NCBI GenBank assembly: GCA_031292565.1
Contig: JARLGW010000012.1
Coordinates: 372,001 to 436,000 of the forward strand
Origin: Paludibacteraceae bacterium
GTDB lineage: Bacteria > Bacteroidota > Bacteroidia > Bacteroidales > Paludibacteraceae
Length of the DNA: 64,000 nucleotides
Reading direction: 5' to 3'
The position numbers and the translations under genes were made by a program. The notes under the pieces are model-generated. The model saw nothing but the letters and a program-made list of their open reading frames with translations, had not been told where the DNA came from and searched no databases. Numbering within the stretch: position 1 is the first letter of the stretch; each line of letters opens with the position of its first letter. Shown here piece after piece: positions 18,290 to 27,257 of the stretch.

Positions 18290-19000
18290 ATGGTAAAGTT
18301 TAAACGTATCTTACTAAAGCTCAGTGGCGAATCGCTGATGGGCGAAAAACAATATGGCATAGATGAAACCCGCTTGGATGAATATGCCGATCAAATAAAG
18401 GAAATTGTAGGGCTTGGGGTGCAGGTAGGTATCGTGATAGGAGGTGGAAACATTTTTCGTGGCCTAAGTGGTGCTTCCAAAGGTTTTGACCGTGTGAAGG
18501 GCGACAAAATGGGCATGCTGGCTACCGTGATAAACAGTTTGGCACTCAGCTCGGCGTTGGAAAAGAAGGATATAAAAGCCCGAGTGCTTACCGCAATCCG
18601 CATGGAACCAATAGGCGAATTTTACAGCAAGCAGAAAGCCATCGAAAGCCTTGAAAAAGGCGAAGTAGCCATTTTCTCAGCCGGAACGGGTAACCCGTTT
18701 TTCACTACCGACACAGGTTCGTCTCTTCGGGCTATTGAAATAGAAGCCGATGTGATGCTAAAAGGTACCCGCGTGGATGGTATTTACACGGCTGACCCTG
18801 AAAAAGACCCTTCGGCTACCAAATTTGACGAAATTTCGTACGACGAAATTTACACCCGGGGGTTGAAGGTGATGGACTTAACGGCTACCACCATGTGTAA
18901 GGAAAACAACATGCCTATTTACGTGTTCGACATGGATACGGTAGGTAATTTGAAAAAAGTTATTTTAGGCGAAAACATCGGTACGTTGGTCAAGAATTAA
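18290..19000 (+). CDS. pyrH: UMP kinase
   Basis: This enzyme phosphorylates UMP to UDP with ATP in pyrimidine nucleotide synthesis. Its 236 residues are the normal length. Motifs of the amino-acid-kinase fold are clear: KRILLKLSGESLMG, GIVIGGGNIFRG, FSAGTGNPFFTTDTGSSLRAIEI and GTRVDGIYTADPEKD. It stands 57 bases upstream of frr, the usual bacterial order, although frr also has its own good promoter. Confidence 0.98.
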   Translation: MVKFKRILLKLSGESLMGEKQYGIDETRLDEYADQIKEIVGLGVQVGIVIGGGNIFRGLSGASKGFDRVKGDKMGMLATVINSLALSSALEKKDIKARVLTAIRMEPIGEFYSKQKAIESLEKGEVAIFSAGTGNPFFTTDTGSSLRAIEIEADVMLKGTRVDGIYTADPEKDPSATKFDEISYDEIYTRGLKVMDLTATTMCKENNMPIYVFDMDTVGNLKKVILGENIGTLVKN

Positions 19001-19006
19001 TAATAG

Positions 19007-19037
19007 CTTGTAATCCTATTAGATTTTTATATTTTTG
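19007..19037 (+). promoter_or_regulatory. Promoter of frr
   Basis: CTTG, a 19-base spacer, then TATTTTTG: close to the TTTG-N19-TAnnTTTG consensus. It lies in the short pyrH-frr gap, 20 bases before the frr ATG. Confidence 0.6.
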
Positions 19038-19057
19038 CATAAAATTTTGAAACATAT

Positions 19058-19618
19058 ATGGCAGAAATAATAGATTTTTTAAAGTCGGCGGAAGAAGATA
19101 TGGAAGGCTCCATTCTATTCCTTGAAGAAGCCCTGGCGCATATCCGTGCAGGAAAAGCAAATGTGCGTATTTTAGACGGTGTCAAGGTAGAATATTACGG
19201 TGGCATGGTGCCAATTAGCAACGTGTCAACCATCACTACGCCCGATGCTAGAACCATTAATATACAGGTGTGGGAAAAAAACATGTTGACCGAAGTGGAA
19301 AAAGCCATTATTAATTCCGAAGTAGGCATTATGCCGATGAATAACGGGGAAGTGCTTCGCTTGCAAATACCTGTTGTTACTGAGGAACGTCGTAGAGACT
19401 TGACGAAGCAAGTGCGCCACGAAGGCGAAGAAACCAAAATCAGTATTCGTAATGCCCGCCGTGATGCTATCGACGGATTGAAGAAGGAACTTAAAAACGG
19501 TATGCCGGAGGATGTGGAAAAAGATGGCGAGGCTTCTATGCAAAAACTGCATGATAAGTATATCAAGAAAATAGACGAGATGCTTGCCGAAAAAGAAAAG
19601 GAAATAATGACGGTGTAA
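19058..19618 (+). CDS. frr: Ribosome recycling factor
   Basis: This protein releases ribosomes from mRNA after termination together with EF-G. The 186 residues show the family features: AHIRAGKANVRILDGVKVEYYG near the N-terminus, the beta-rich domain II (IQVWEKNMLTEVEKAIINSEVGIMP), then the long helical hairpin with TEERRRDLTKQVRHEGEETKISIRNARRDA. It follows pyrH and ends at a strong terminator. Confidence 0.98.
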   Translation: MAEIIDFLKSAEEDMEGSILFLEEALAHIRAGKANVRILDGVKVEYYGGMVPISNVSTITTPDARTINIQVWEKNMLTEVEKAIINSEVGIMPMNNGEVLRLQIPVVTEERRRDLTKQVRHEGEETKISIRNARRDAIDGLKKELKNGMPEDVEKDGEASMQKLHDKYIKKIDEMLAEKEKEIMTV

Positions 19619-19640
19619 ATATCCCGGATAAAAATAATAT

Positions 19641-19671
19641 AAGCTCATCCCCCCGTGGATGGGCTTTTTTT
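19641..19671 (+). terminator. Terminator of frr
   Basis: AAGCTCATCC / GGATGGGCTT stem with a short C-rich loop, followed by seven T. Confidence 0.88.
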
Positions 19672-19687
19672 ATGCCTCGGCCACACC

Positions 19688-21124
19688 CTACATGATAGGG
19701 CTGAAAAGCCTTGACAGTGATTCTTTTACCCGCTGAATTTTAGGTCGTTTCATCCATTCCTCTTTTGTTACTTCGATAGAATGCTCCAAGTCGTTCATAA
19801 ATAGCTCTTTAAGCTTTTGAGCAGTTTCCTTTTCATAAATAAAGGCATTGATCTCAAAGTTTTGCTCGTAGCTCCTAAAGTCCATGTTGGCCGTACCTAT
19901 GGTGGAAATCATGTCGTCAACAACGATGGCTTTGCTGTGCAAAAATCCGTTCAAGTACCAATACACCCTTGCCCCGGCATTGAGCATGGTTTCAATGTAC
20001 GAACAGTTACTGGCTCGTGCCATAGAGGTGTCCGATCGGGTAGGGATGAGCAGTCGCACATCTACCCCTCTCATGGCAGCCGTTTGAATAGCCGAAAGAA
20101 TTTCGTCGGGAGGCATAAAGTAAGGCGTGTGTATATACACGTAATCTTGAGCAGTAGTCAGCGCGTAGTAAATACCGTGCATGATGCTTTGGAATTTTGT
20201 ATCCGGGCCACTGTCCACAATTTGAACCAGGTTTTTACCAAAAACCTCTTGTTTGGGGAAATATTTCTTTTTGGTAAGCATCACCCTATCTACGAAGTAC
20301 CAGTCGTTCAAGAACGCTTCCTGCAAGCCATACACGGTGCTTCCTTCAAAACGCACCATCGTGTCGCGCCAAAGCCCCAGGCTATCGCCGGTAAAGTAGC
20401 GGTTGGCCATGTTTACACCACCCGTGTATCCCACTTTGCCGTCCACCACCACTATTTTACGGTGGTTGCGGTAATTAATTTTGCTCAACACAAAGGGAAA
20501 TTTGGGCGGGAAAAAAGCATGAAAGTGGATGCCCGCTTCTTTCATGGATAAGAAGAATTTCTTTGTCAGGTCGAAGCATCCCCAGTAATCATAAATCACC
20601 CTCACCTGCACGCCGTGCGATGCCTTTTCAATTAATAGTTCGCGCAGTCGGTTGCCTATTTGGTCGTTTGCAATAATGTAAAACTCGATATGAATATGAT
20701 CTTTAGCTTTGGCTAGATCTGCAAAAATATTTTCAAAAGTTTCCTGAGGGTCGGCATAAATATCAATCTTGCTGTTGGCGTAAGCAATCGATTCGTTTTC
20801 GTTTTGGAATAGGCGTATCAGGTTGCTAATGTTGGTAGAGGTTTCCGATTTGTTGAGCAACTCAAGCTGCTGCAAGTCCTTGTATCTCGATTCCTGCTTA
20901 CGGATGCTAAGGGCATTAATCTTTTTCCGTTGTCTTAAATTTTGTCCGAAAATGAAATAGAAAAAAAGGCCGAGTACGGGTAAAAAAACGAGCACAATGA
21001 CCCACGATATAGACCGAATGGGATTCCGATTCTCCATTATCAATACGGTAATCGTAGATATCCAGGTGTATAAATAAAACACCAAGAGTAAAATAACCAC
21101 TATGTTACCTAGTACAAAATCCAT
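19688..21124 (-). CDS. cls: Cardiolipin synthase
   Basis: A 478-residue phospholipase-D superfamily enzyme that joins two phosphatidylglycerols into cardiolipin at the inner membrane. Two N-terminal membrane helices (VILLLVFYLYTWISTITVLIM and VIVLVFLPVLGLFFYFIFG) precede two HKD motifs: NHRKIVVVDGKVGYTGGVN and HSKAIVVDDMISTIGTANMD. All catalytic residues are present and the length is normal. It lies 15 bases after ribD in the same direction, so co-transcription is likely although the functions are unrelated. Confidence 0.96.
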   Translation of the reverse strand: MDFVLGNIVVILLLVFYLYTWISTITVLIMENRNPIRSISWVIVLVFLPVLGLFFYFIFGQNLRQRKKINALSIRKQESRYKDLQQLELLNKSETSTNISNLIRLFQNENESIAYANSKIDIYADPQETFENIFADLAKAKDHIHIEFYIIANDQIGNRLRELLIEKASHGVQVRVIYDYWGCFDLTKKFFLSMKEAGIHFHAFFPPKFPFVLSKINYRNHRKIVVVDGKVGYTGGVNMANRYFTGDSLGLWRDTMVRFEGSTVYGLQEAFLNDWYFVDRVMLTKKKYFPKQEVFGKNLVQIVDSGPDTKFQSIMHGIYYALTTAQDYVYIHTPYFMPPDEILSAIQTAAMRGVDVRLLIPTRSDTSMARASNCSYIETMLNAGARVYWYLNGFLHSKAIVVDDMISTIGTANMDFRSYEQNFEINAFIYEKETAQKLKELFMNDLEHSIEVTKEEWMKRPKIQRVKESLSRLFSPIM

Positions 21125-21139
21125 TGTGAAACCCCGTTT

Positions 21140-22192
21140 TTAAATTAATTCGTAATGAGCATAATTCAACACTTTATTTTGCCCGAAAGATTGCTCTTTT
21201 TTTAGAAATTTGGCAGGCATCTCTGGCGCAACAATTCCATTGCCTAATGTAATAGGCGCAATTTCAATAGTTGCCTCATCCCAAAGATCTTGATTAATAA
21301 AGCTCTGCAATAGTTTGGTGCCGCCTTCCACGATGAGCGAATTGATGTTGCGCAAGTACAATTCGTGTAGAAGCTGCGGAAGCACGTCTTTTGAAAAATC
21401 TAAACAGACAAATGTAACAAAAGGTTTGTTTTCTTTGCTTTTTTCAGTGAAAATTAATGTCTCGGCATGCCCGTCAAAAATCTTGTAGTCGTCCGTAATC
21501 TTGCCTTCGCGGTCGATGGCAATTCTCACCGGGTTTTTACCCGGCCACAAGCGGGCGGTAAGTTGTGGGTTGTCCATCAAAACCGTGGTGGTACCCACCA
21601 AAATAGCCGCCTCTTCGGTGCGCATTTTATGGTTTAGCTTTTGCGTTTCGGGGGTGGAGAATAGAACCGGAGGGGTGGTTCTCTCCGTTCGCAACCCGTC
21701 CACAAACCCGTCGGCCGATTGCGCCCATTTCAGCATAATAAAAGGCCGTTTCTTCTCGTGAAAGGTAAAGAAGCGTTTATTTAAAATCCGTCCTTCGTTT
21801 TTCAGCACATTCAAAGTTACATCAATGCCGGCATCCTGCATCATTTTAATGCCTCGGCCTGATACTTTAGGAAACGGATCGACATTGGCTATTACCACCC
21901 GTGGAATTTTTTTCTCGATAATCAATGCTGCACAGGGCGGCGTTTTGCCATAGTGGGAGCAAGGCTCCAGGTTCACGTACAGTGTGGATTGCGGCAGCAG
22001 CGATTGGTCTTTCACCGAATGGATGGCGTTAGGCTCCGCGTGAGGCTCGCCGTATCGTTGGTGGTAGCCTTCGCCTATAATTTGCCCGTTGTGCACGATG
22101 GTGGCTCCCACCATGGGGTTGGGGGCGGTGCTGCCCAAGCCCTGCTCTGCCAGCTTGAGGCAATGATGCATATATTTTTCGTCAGTAGTCAT
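21140..22192 (-). CDS. ribD: Bifunctional riboflavin biosynthesis deaminase/reductase
   Basis: This 350-residue enzyme performs two steps of riboflavin synthesis: deamination of the pyrimidine intermediate and reduction of its ribose. The deaminase domain carries the zinc motif HAEPNAI and PCSHYGKTPPC. The C-terminal reductase domain begins around residue 150 (RPFIMLKWAQSADGFVDG) and includes NSLIVEGGTKLLQSFI. It is divergent from prmC, with 76 bases between the starts. Confidence 0.97.
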   Translation of the reverse strand: MTTDEKYMHHCLKLAEQGLGSTAPNPMVGATIVHNGQIIGEGYHQRYGEPHAEPNAIHSVKDQSLLPQSTLYVNLEPCSHYGKTPPCAALIIEKKIPRVVIANVDPFPKVSGRGIKMMQDAGIDVTLNVLKNEGRILNKRFFTFHEKKRPFIMLKWAQSADGFVDGLRTERTTPPVLFSTPETQKLNHKMRTEEAAILVGTTTVLMDNPQLTARLWPGKNPVRIAIDREGKITDDYKIFDGHAETLIFTEKSKENKPFVTFVCLDFSKDVLPQLLHELYLRNINSLIVEGGTKLLQSFINQDLWDEATIEIAPITLGNGIVAPEMPAKFLKKEQSFGQNKVLNYAHYELI

Positions 22193-22268
22193 TTTTTAGA
22201 ATAGAAGGAGTTGAAGATAAAAATTTATCTTTGTAATCAAAAAAAACAATCAAAATTACCACAACGGT

Positions 22269-23114
22269 TTGGATACATTTCGTCAATATATAAACGAGGA
22301 GCTGAAAAATATATATTCGGAACAGGAAATTCGAGGATTTTATTTCCTTGTTATGGAATTTCTCACCGGTCAGTCTCGTGTGCATATTCTTGCTAACAAA
22401 AATAACCATTTATCCGAGACTCAAATCAACGATTTTGAAATAATTGTGTCGCGTCTGAAAAAACAGGAGCCGCTACAATATATTTTGGGTGAAGAAGTTT
22501 TTTGCGGGCTGAGGTTTAACGTGAACTCTGATGTGCTTATTCCCCGCCCCGAAACCGAGGAACTGGTGTTGTGGATCACGGAAGAATATAAAGATAGAGC
22601 CGGCCTTTCGGTGCTTGATATAGGAACCGGGAGCGGGTGCATCGCTCTAAGTTTGGCGAAAAAAATGGCCGATGCAGATGTGCGTGCCTACGATGTTTCG
22701 GCTCAAGCCCTAGATGTGGCTCGTGAGAATGGGAAACTGAATGGGGTGGAGATAAGTTTTGAACAGATAGACGTGCTTTCGGCCGATTTTTTAGCAATAG
22801 AGGGGCTGAACCTTGATATTATAGTGAGCAACCCTCCTTACGTGTGCGAACGCGAAAAGGCGCAGATGGAACAGAATGTACTTGGTTACGAACCGCCCGT
22901 GGCGTTGTTTGTGCCGGATAATGACCCGCTGGTTTTTTATCGTAGAATAGCTCTTTTTGCCCAAAAGAATTTGAGCGGAAACGGGGCGTTGTTTTTTGAA
23001 ATCAATCAAGCTTACGGGAAGGAAATGATAGCCATGCTCACGGAGCTTGGTTTCGCGGAGGTAACACTGCGCCAAGATATTTTTGGCAACGACCGGATGA
23101 TAAAAGCCATATAA
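22269..23114 (+). CDS. prmC: Release factor glutamine methyltransferase
   Basis: This enzyme methylates the Gln of the GGQ motif in release factors RF1 and RF2. The N-terminal helical domain is followed by the SAM site VLDIGTGSGCIALSLAKK and the catalytic SNPPYV motif. The 281-residue length is normal. The start is TTG (MDTFRQYINEEL), which aligns with the usual family start; no in-frame ATG precedes it. recX follows after two bases. Confidence 0.95.
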   Translation: MDTFRQYINEELKNIYSEQEIRGFYFLVMEFLTGQSRVHILANKNNHLSETQINDFEIIVSRLKKQEPLQYILGEEVFCGLRFNVNSDVLIPRPETEELVLWITEEYKDRAGLSVLDIGTGSGCIALSLAKKMADADVRAYDVSAQALDVARENGKLNGVEISFEQIDVLSADFLAIEGLNLDIIVSNPPYVCEREKAQMEQNVLGYEPPVALFVPDNDPLVFYRRIALFAQKNLSGNGALFFEINQAYGKEMIAMLTELGFAEVTLRQDIFGNDRMIKAI

Positions 23115-23116
23115 AC

Positions 23117-23581
23117 ATGGATAAGCATATTACATACGAACAGGGTTTGCACCGCACGGCTGCATTGTGTACCGCTTCGGAGAAATGCACGGCAGACATC
23201 CGCCAGAAGTTGCAGGATTGGGGTGCCGATGAGGCCGATACTGCCCGAATAATAGCCTATTTGATAAAGGAAAAGTTCCTGGACGATACCCGCTTTTGCC
23301 GGGCTTTCGTAAAGGATAAACTTCGTTTCAACAAGTGGGGGAAAATAAAGATAGCCTTTGCCTTGAAGCAAAAAAATATTGATGCTGCCATCGTGTCCGA
23401 TGCTTTTGATGGTATTGACGAGGACGATTACCTTGATGTTTTGAAAGAACTACTCACTGCCAAACAACGTGGACTGAAATATAAAGATGACTACGACCGC
23501 AAAGGTAAGCTGTATCGGTTTGCCCTAGGGCGTGGCTTTGAAATGGACGCGGTGAATAAGGTGTGGAAGATGCTTGTTTAA
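23117..23581 (+). CDS. recX: Regulatory protein RecX
   Basis: A 154-residue three-helix-repeat protein that modulates RecA filament growth. The motif AARLLARREHS of other species appears as HRTAALCTASEKCTADIRQKLQDWG, followed by IIAYLIKEKFLDDTRFCRAFVKDKLRFNKWGKIKI, the family core. Its TAA stop falls within a TTAA that forms one edge of the MITE-like palindrome just downstream, so the reading frame is intact and ends exactly at the element. recA is not in this window. Confidence 0.93.
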   Translation: MDKHITYEQGLHRTAALCTASEKCTADIRQKLQDWGADEADTARIIAYLIKEKFLDDTRFCRAFVKDKLRFNKWGKIKIAFALKQKNIDAAIVSDAFDGIDEDDYLDVLKELLTAKQRGLKYKDDYDRKGKLYRFALGRGFEMDAVNKVWKMLV

Positions 23582-23816
23582 CGTGAGTTCGATATAAGAT
23601 AAAATGGCATGAGTTTAACATACAGATAATTATTCTCCAGGGGAGATTAATTTCAATAGAAAAGATGCTTATATAACGAACCTATTCCCCATCGTGGATG
23701 AATATCTTTATCCCCGATGGGGAATAGGGCTATTTTCGTATAGCTTTTCTATTAAAATTTATTGCCTACGGCAAATTTCAATATTCTAAAGACAGTCTTA
23801 TTATATCGAACTCATG
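23582..23816. repeat. 235-bp MITE-like imperfect palindrome bounded by TTAA
   Basis: The ends are 15-base inverted repeats with one mismatch (CGTGAGTTCGATATA / TATATCGAACTCATG), each flanked by TTAA. Further in, AATAGAAAAG pairs with CTTTTCTATT. The centre is a perfect 14-base hairpin (CCTATTCCCCATCG / CGATGGGGAATAGG). There is no ORF. The structure and the TTAA flanks fit a non-autonomous miniature transposon, but a large hairpin RNA is an alternative. Confidence 0.65.
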
Positions 23817-23822
23817 TTAATT

Positions 23823-23864
23823 AAAAAAGGAAGCCTTCATTTAAAAATGAAGGCTTCCTTTTTT
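23823..23864. terminator. Terminator of ackA (bidirectional)
   Basis: AAAAAAGGAAGCCTTCATTT and AAATGAAGGCTTCCTTTTTT form a perfect long stem with T runs on both strands, 36 bases beyond the ackA stop. With the palindrome it fills the recX-ackA gap. Confidence 0.92.
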
Positions 23865-23899
23865 AAGAATATGTTTTATCGCTTCAAGAAGCGATTGTC

Positions 23900-25099
23900 T
23901 TATTTAGATACGATTTCCAAGGTATCGGATGCAATGGTCAATTCTTCGTCGGTAGGAATTACTACTACACGCACTTTGGAATTTTTGGTAGAGATTTCTA
24001 CTTCTTTTCCTCGCGATTTGGAATTGAGTGCTTCATCAATTTCTATGCCTAGGTAAGTTAACCCTTTGCATACTTCGCGGCGTACGTTGGTGTCGTTTTC
24101 ACCAATACCACCTGTAAATACAAGTACATCAACACCATTCAATGCGGCAGCATACGATCCGATGTATTTTTTTACTTGGTAGTTGAACATTTCAACTGAC
24201 AATTCGGCTCTTTGGTTTCCTGCTTCAATAGCGGCTTCCAAGTCGCGCATATCGCTTGATACGCCCGATATACCTAGCAATCCGCTTTCTTTGTTTACCA
24301 AATTAGCAAATGCTTTGGTTCCCATTTTTTCCTTATCCATAAGGAATGTAACCACACCCAAATCCAAATTACCGGCACGAGTACCCATCATCAAGCCTTC
24401 CACGGGAGTCATACCCATAGAGGTGTCGATAGACTTACCGTTTTCGATAGCGGTGATAGAACCACCGTTTCCAATGTGCGCGGTAATCATTTTTGTTTTG
24501 TTGTTGTCAACGCCTAAAAATTCAGCGGCACGTTTGGACACGTAGCGATGACTTGTTCCGTGGAAGCCGTAACGACGGATGCCGTATTTTTCATATAACT
24601 CGTAAGGGAGCGCGTACATGTAAGCATATTGAGGCATCGTTTGGTGGAACGCTGTATCAAACACACCTACTTGTGGTACTTTAGGTAAAATCTTGCTTAT
24701 CGCGTCGATACCCTTCAGGTTGGCAGGGTTGTGTAGCGGAGCAATGTCGATACACTCTACAATCATGTCAATTACTTCTTTGTTAATCAACACAGAGCTG
24801 TTGAATTTTTCTCCACCATGCACCACGCGGTGACCCACGGCGTTGATCTCGTCCAACGATTTGATGCAGCCATATTTGGCATCTGTCAAAGTGCTAAGTA
24901 TAAATTCAATACCCACGGTATGTTCAGGTATATCTTTGTCTAATTGAACTTTTTCTCCATTAGGCATTGTGAATTTTAAGAAAGAACCTTTCAACCCCAC
25001 TTTTTCAATTCCACCTTGAGCCATCACCTCTTTGCTAGTCATATCAAACAACTTGTATTTGATAGAAGAGCTTCCACAATTTAATACTAAAATTTTCAT
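23900..25099 (-). CDS. ackA: Acetate kinase
   Basis: This enzyme makes ATP from acetyl phosphate, releasing acetate, the last step of acetogenic fermentation. The 399 residues are the expected length. Motifs: VLNCGSSSIKYKLF at the start, GHRVVHGG, RRYGFHGTSHRYV and AHIGNGGSI. It lies 37 bases downstream of pta on the same strand, forming the usual Pta-AckA pair. Confidence 0.98.
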   Translation of the reverse strand: MKILVLNCGSSSIKYKLFDMTSKEVMAQGGIEKVGLKGSFLKFTMPNGEKVQLDKDIPEHTVGIEFILSTLTDAKYGCIKSLDEINAVGHRVVHGGEKFNSSVLINKEVIDMIVECIDIAPLHNPANLKGIDAISKILPKVPQVGVFDTAFHQTMPQYAYMYALPYELYEKYGIRRYGFHGTSHRYVSKRAAEFLGVDNNKTKMITAHIGNGGSITAIENGKSIDTSMGMTPVEGLMMGTRAGNLDLGVVTFLMDKEKMGTKAFANLVNKESGLLGISGVSSDMRDLEAAIEAGNQRAELSVEMFNYQVKKYIGSYAAALNGVDVLVFTGGIGENDTNVRREVCKGLTYLGIEIDEALNSKSRGKEVEISTKNSKVRVVVIPTDEELTIASDTLEIVSK

Positions 25100-25136
25100 C
25101 TTGGTTTGTTGGTTATTTTTTCAAAATTATTGATTA

Positions 25137-26144
25137 TTATTTTTTAGCACCAATTGCTTGATTTGCCGTGATAGCAATTAATTTTACGATGTCGTCAACC
25201 GAACAACCGCGAGAAAGGTCGTTAATTGGTGCAGCCATACCTTGTAAAATAGGGCCTACTGCTTCAGCTTTAGCAAAACGTTGTACTAATTTGTACCCGA
25301 TGTTTCCGGCTTGCAAGTCGGGGAATACCAATACATTGGCATGTCCAGCAATAGCACTACCCGGAGCTTTGCTTTGACCCACGGCAGGAACCAAGGCTGC
25401 ATCAGCTTGTAGTTCGCCGTCGATTTGCATATCAGGAGCCATTTCTTTGGCTAATTTGGTAGCTTCCACTACTTTGTCAACAAATTCGTGGCTAGCCGAA
25501 CCTTTAGATGAGAAGCTCAACATGGCGATACGAGGTTCAAAGCCTGCAATGCTGCGAGTGGTTTGGCCTGTACATACTGCTATTTGAGCCAATTCGGCTG
25601 CTGTAGGGTTAGGCGAAACGGCACAGTCGGCAAACACCAATAATCCGTTTTCACCATATTCTGGAGTGTTGGTAAACATTAAGAATGCACCCGAAACCAC
25701 GCTGATACCGGGAAGGGTTTTCACGATTTGAAATGCAGGACGAAGCACATTGCCTGTTGCATTCATAGCTCCGGCCACTTCGCCGTCGGCATCACCGTTT
25801 TTAATTAACAAGCAACCAAGATACAATGGGTTTTGAGCCAATTTGGTAGCTTCTTCAATTGTCATGCCTTTGCTTTTGCGTAAATCGAAAAGCAAGTTGG
25901 TGTAGGTTGACATTTTAGCATCCGTTGCCGGGTCAAGTATTTGAGCCTTTGCAATGTTTTTCAATCCAAAAGAAGCAGCTTTTGCTTCAATTTCAGCCTT
26001 ATGGCCAATTAAAATAACGTTTGCAATACCTTCAGCCAACACAATGTCGGCAGCTTTCAATGTTCTTTCTTCCAAACCTTCGGGAAGCACAATCCGTTGC
26101 AGATTACCTTTTGCTTTGGCAATCATTCCTGCTAATAAATCCAT
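25137..26144 (-). CDS. pta: Phosphate acetyltransferase
   Basis: This enzyme converts acetyl-CoA and phosphate to acetyl phosphate for AckA. At 335 residues it is the short form, lacking the N-terminal regulatory domain of the enteric enzyme. Recognisable segments are RIVLPEGLEERTLKAADIVL, DGEVAGAMNATGNVLRPAFQIVKT and NVLVFPDLQAGNIGYKLVQR. The transcript should begin near 26260, giving a leader of more than 100 bases with a perfect ten-base stem-loop. Confidence 0.97.
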   Translation of the reverse strand: MDLLAGMIAKAKGNLQRIVLPEGLEERTLKAADIVLAEGIANVILIGHKAEIEAKAASFGLKNIAKAQILDPATDAKMSTYTNLLFDLRKSKGMTIEEATKLAQNPLYLGCLLIKNGDADGEVAGAMNATGNVLRPAFQIVKTLPGISVVSGAFLMFTNTPEYGENGLLVFADCAVSPNPTAAELAQIAVCTGQTTRSIAGFEPRIAMLSFSSKGSASHEFVDKVVEATKLAKEMAPDMQIDGELQADAALVPAVGQSKAPGSAIAGHANVLVFPDLQAGNIGYKLVQRFAKAEAVGPILQGMAAPINDLSRGCSVDDIVKLIAITANQAIGAKK

Positions 26145-26476
26145 ATTGAAAAATTTTATTTAGTTGATAGTATAAATTCTCAATAAAAACACATCAAGTT
26201 GTCATCTTCAGATTACAATTTGATTCTGAAGATGGTATCTGTGAGTTACAAAAGCACAAGAGGCGCAAATGTACAAAATAGCTGTGTTAAAATGCACATA
26301 AAAAGGCATAAATATCTTCTTTTTTCTTGAAAATCAAAAAACAGGATGGATTTATTCTCTTTTTAATTGCTTTATAGTGTAATTGTATATTTCCAAAAAA
26401 AGCTTATGGGAGTTTAACACCATTTTTTGTAACGGTTTAATTATATTTGCAGTGTAAAATCAAAAAACATTAAATT
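26145..26476. promoter_or_regulatory. pta-proC divergent intergenic region
   Basis: Holds two outward promoter boxes: TACATTTG on the minus strand (26266-26273) for pta and TATATTTG on the plus strand (26442-26449) for proC. Between the pta promoter and start lies a perfect ten-base inverted repeat CATCTTCAGA / TCTGAAGATG (26203-26234), which has no T run and therefore looks like a leader stem-loop or an operator. I see no gene here. Confidence 0.55.
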
Positions 26477-27253
26477 ATGCAAATAGCAATTATTGGTGCC
26501 GGCAACATTGGTGGTGCCGTGGCAAGTGGTTTGCTTCGAAGCAAATCAATAGGACCGAGCGATTTATTGGTGGCCGACATTGAGCAATCAAACCTGGACG
26601 CGATAAAAAAAATAGATAGTAAAGTAACTGTTTCAAACAAAAATAAAGAAGTTGCGGCAAAAGCCGATATTATTATTTTGGCCGTGAAACCCTGGTTGGT
26701 TCAACCCGTTTTGTCCGATTTATCAGGTGTCATCAGCCCGGATAAAGTATTGGTTTGCATTGCAGCCGGTATTGATTTTGAATTTCTTTCACATATTATT
26801 GATGGCCAAATATCCATGTTCAGGGTGATGCCCAACACGGCCATTTCGTTAAACGAAAGCATGACCTTAATTTCATCGCAAAACGCTACCAAGGCACAGG
26901 AAGAATATGTATTAAACCTGTTTGCTCAATTAGGAAAATCGGTGTTGATACCCGAAAGCATGATGGGGCCAGCCACTTCAGTAGCATCCTGTGGTATAGC
27001 TTACGCCTTGCGCTATTTGCGTGCAGCCGTGGAAGGTGCCGTAGAGCTTGGGTTTAGAGCCGATGTGGCCACCGAAATTGTAGCCCAAACCATGAAAGGT
27101 GCGGTAGAGTTGGTGCTTCAAAACGGATCGCACCCCGAAGTGGAAATAGATAAGGTTACCACCCCGGGTGGTTGGACTATTAAAGGGCTTAACGAAATGG
27201 AGGCTCACGGATTTACAAATGCAGTAATTAAAGGATTGAAAGCCAATAATTAA
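26477..27253 (+). CDS. proC: Pyrroline-5-carboxylate reductase
   Basis: This NADPH enzyme makes proline from pyrroline-5-carboxylate. The 258 residues open with the Rossmann motif IAIIGAGNIGGAVASGLL and include FRVMPNTAISLNESMTLIS. The C-terminal dimer domain carries VTTPGGWTIKGLNEMEAHGF. The next gene, an XRE-cupin regulator, starts four bases after the stop, so the three genes proC, regulator and acyl-CoA synthetase form one tight unit. Confidence 0.96.
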   Translation: MQIAIIGAGNIGGAVASGLLRSKSIGPSDLLVADIEQSNLDAIKKIDSKVTVSNKNKEVAAKADIIILAVKPWLVQPVLSDLSGVISPDKVLVCIAAGIDFEFLSHIIDGQISMFRVMPNTAISLNESMTLISSQNATKAQEEYVLNLFAQLGKSVLIPESMMGPATSVASCGIAYALRYLRAAVEGAVELGFRADVATEIVAQTMKGAVELVLQNGSHPEVEIDKVTTPGGWTIKGLNEMEAHGFTNAVIKGLKANN

Positions 27254-27257
27254 AAAT

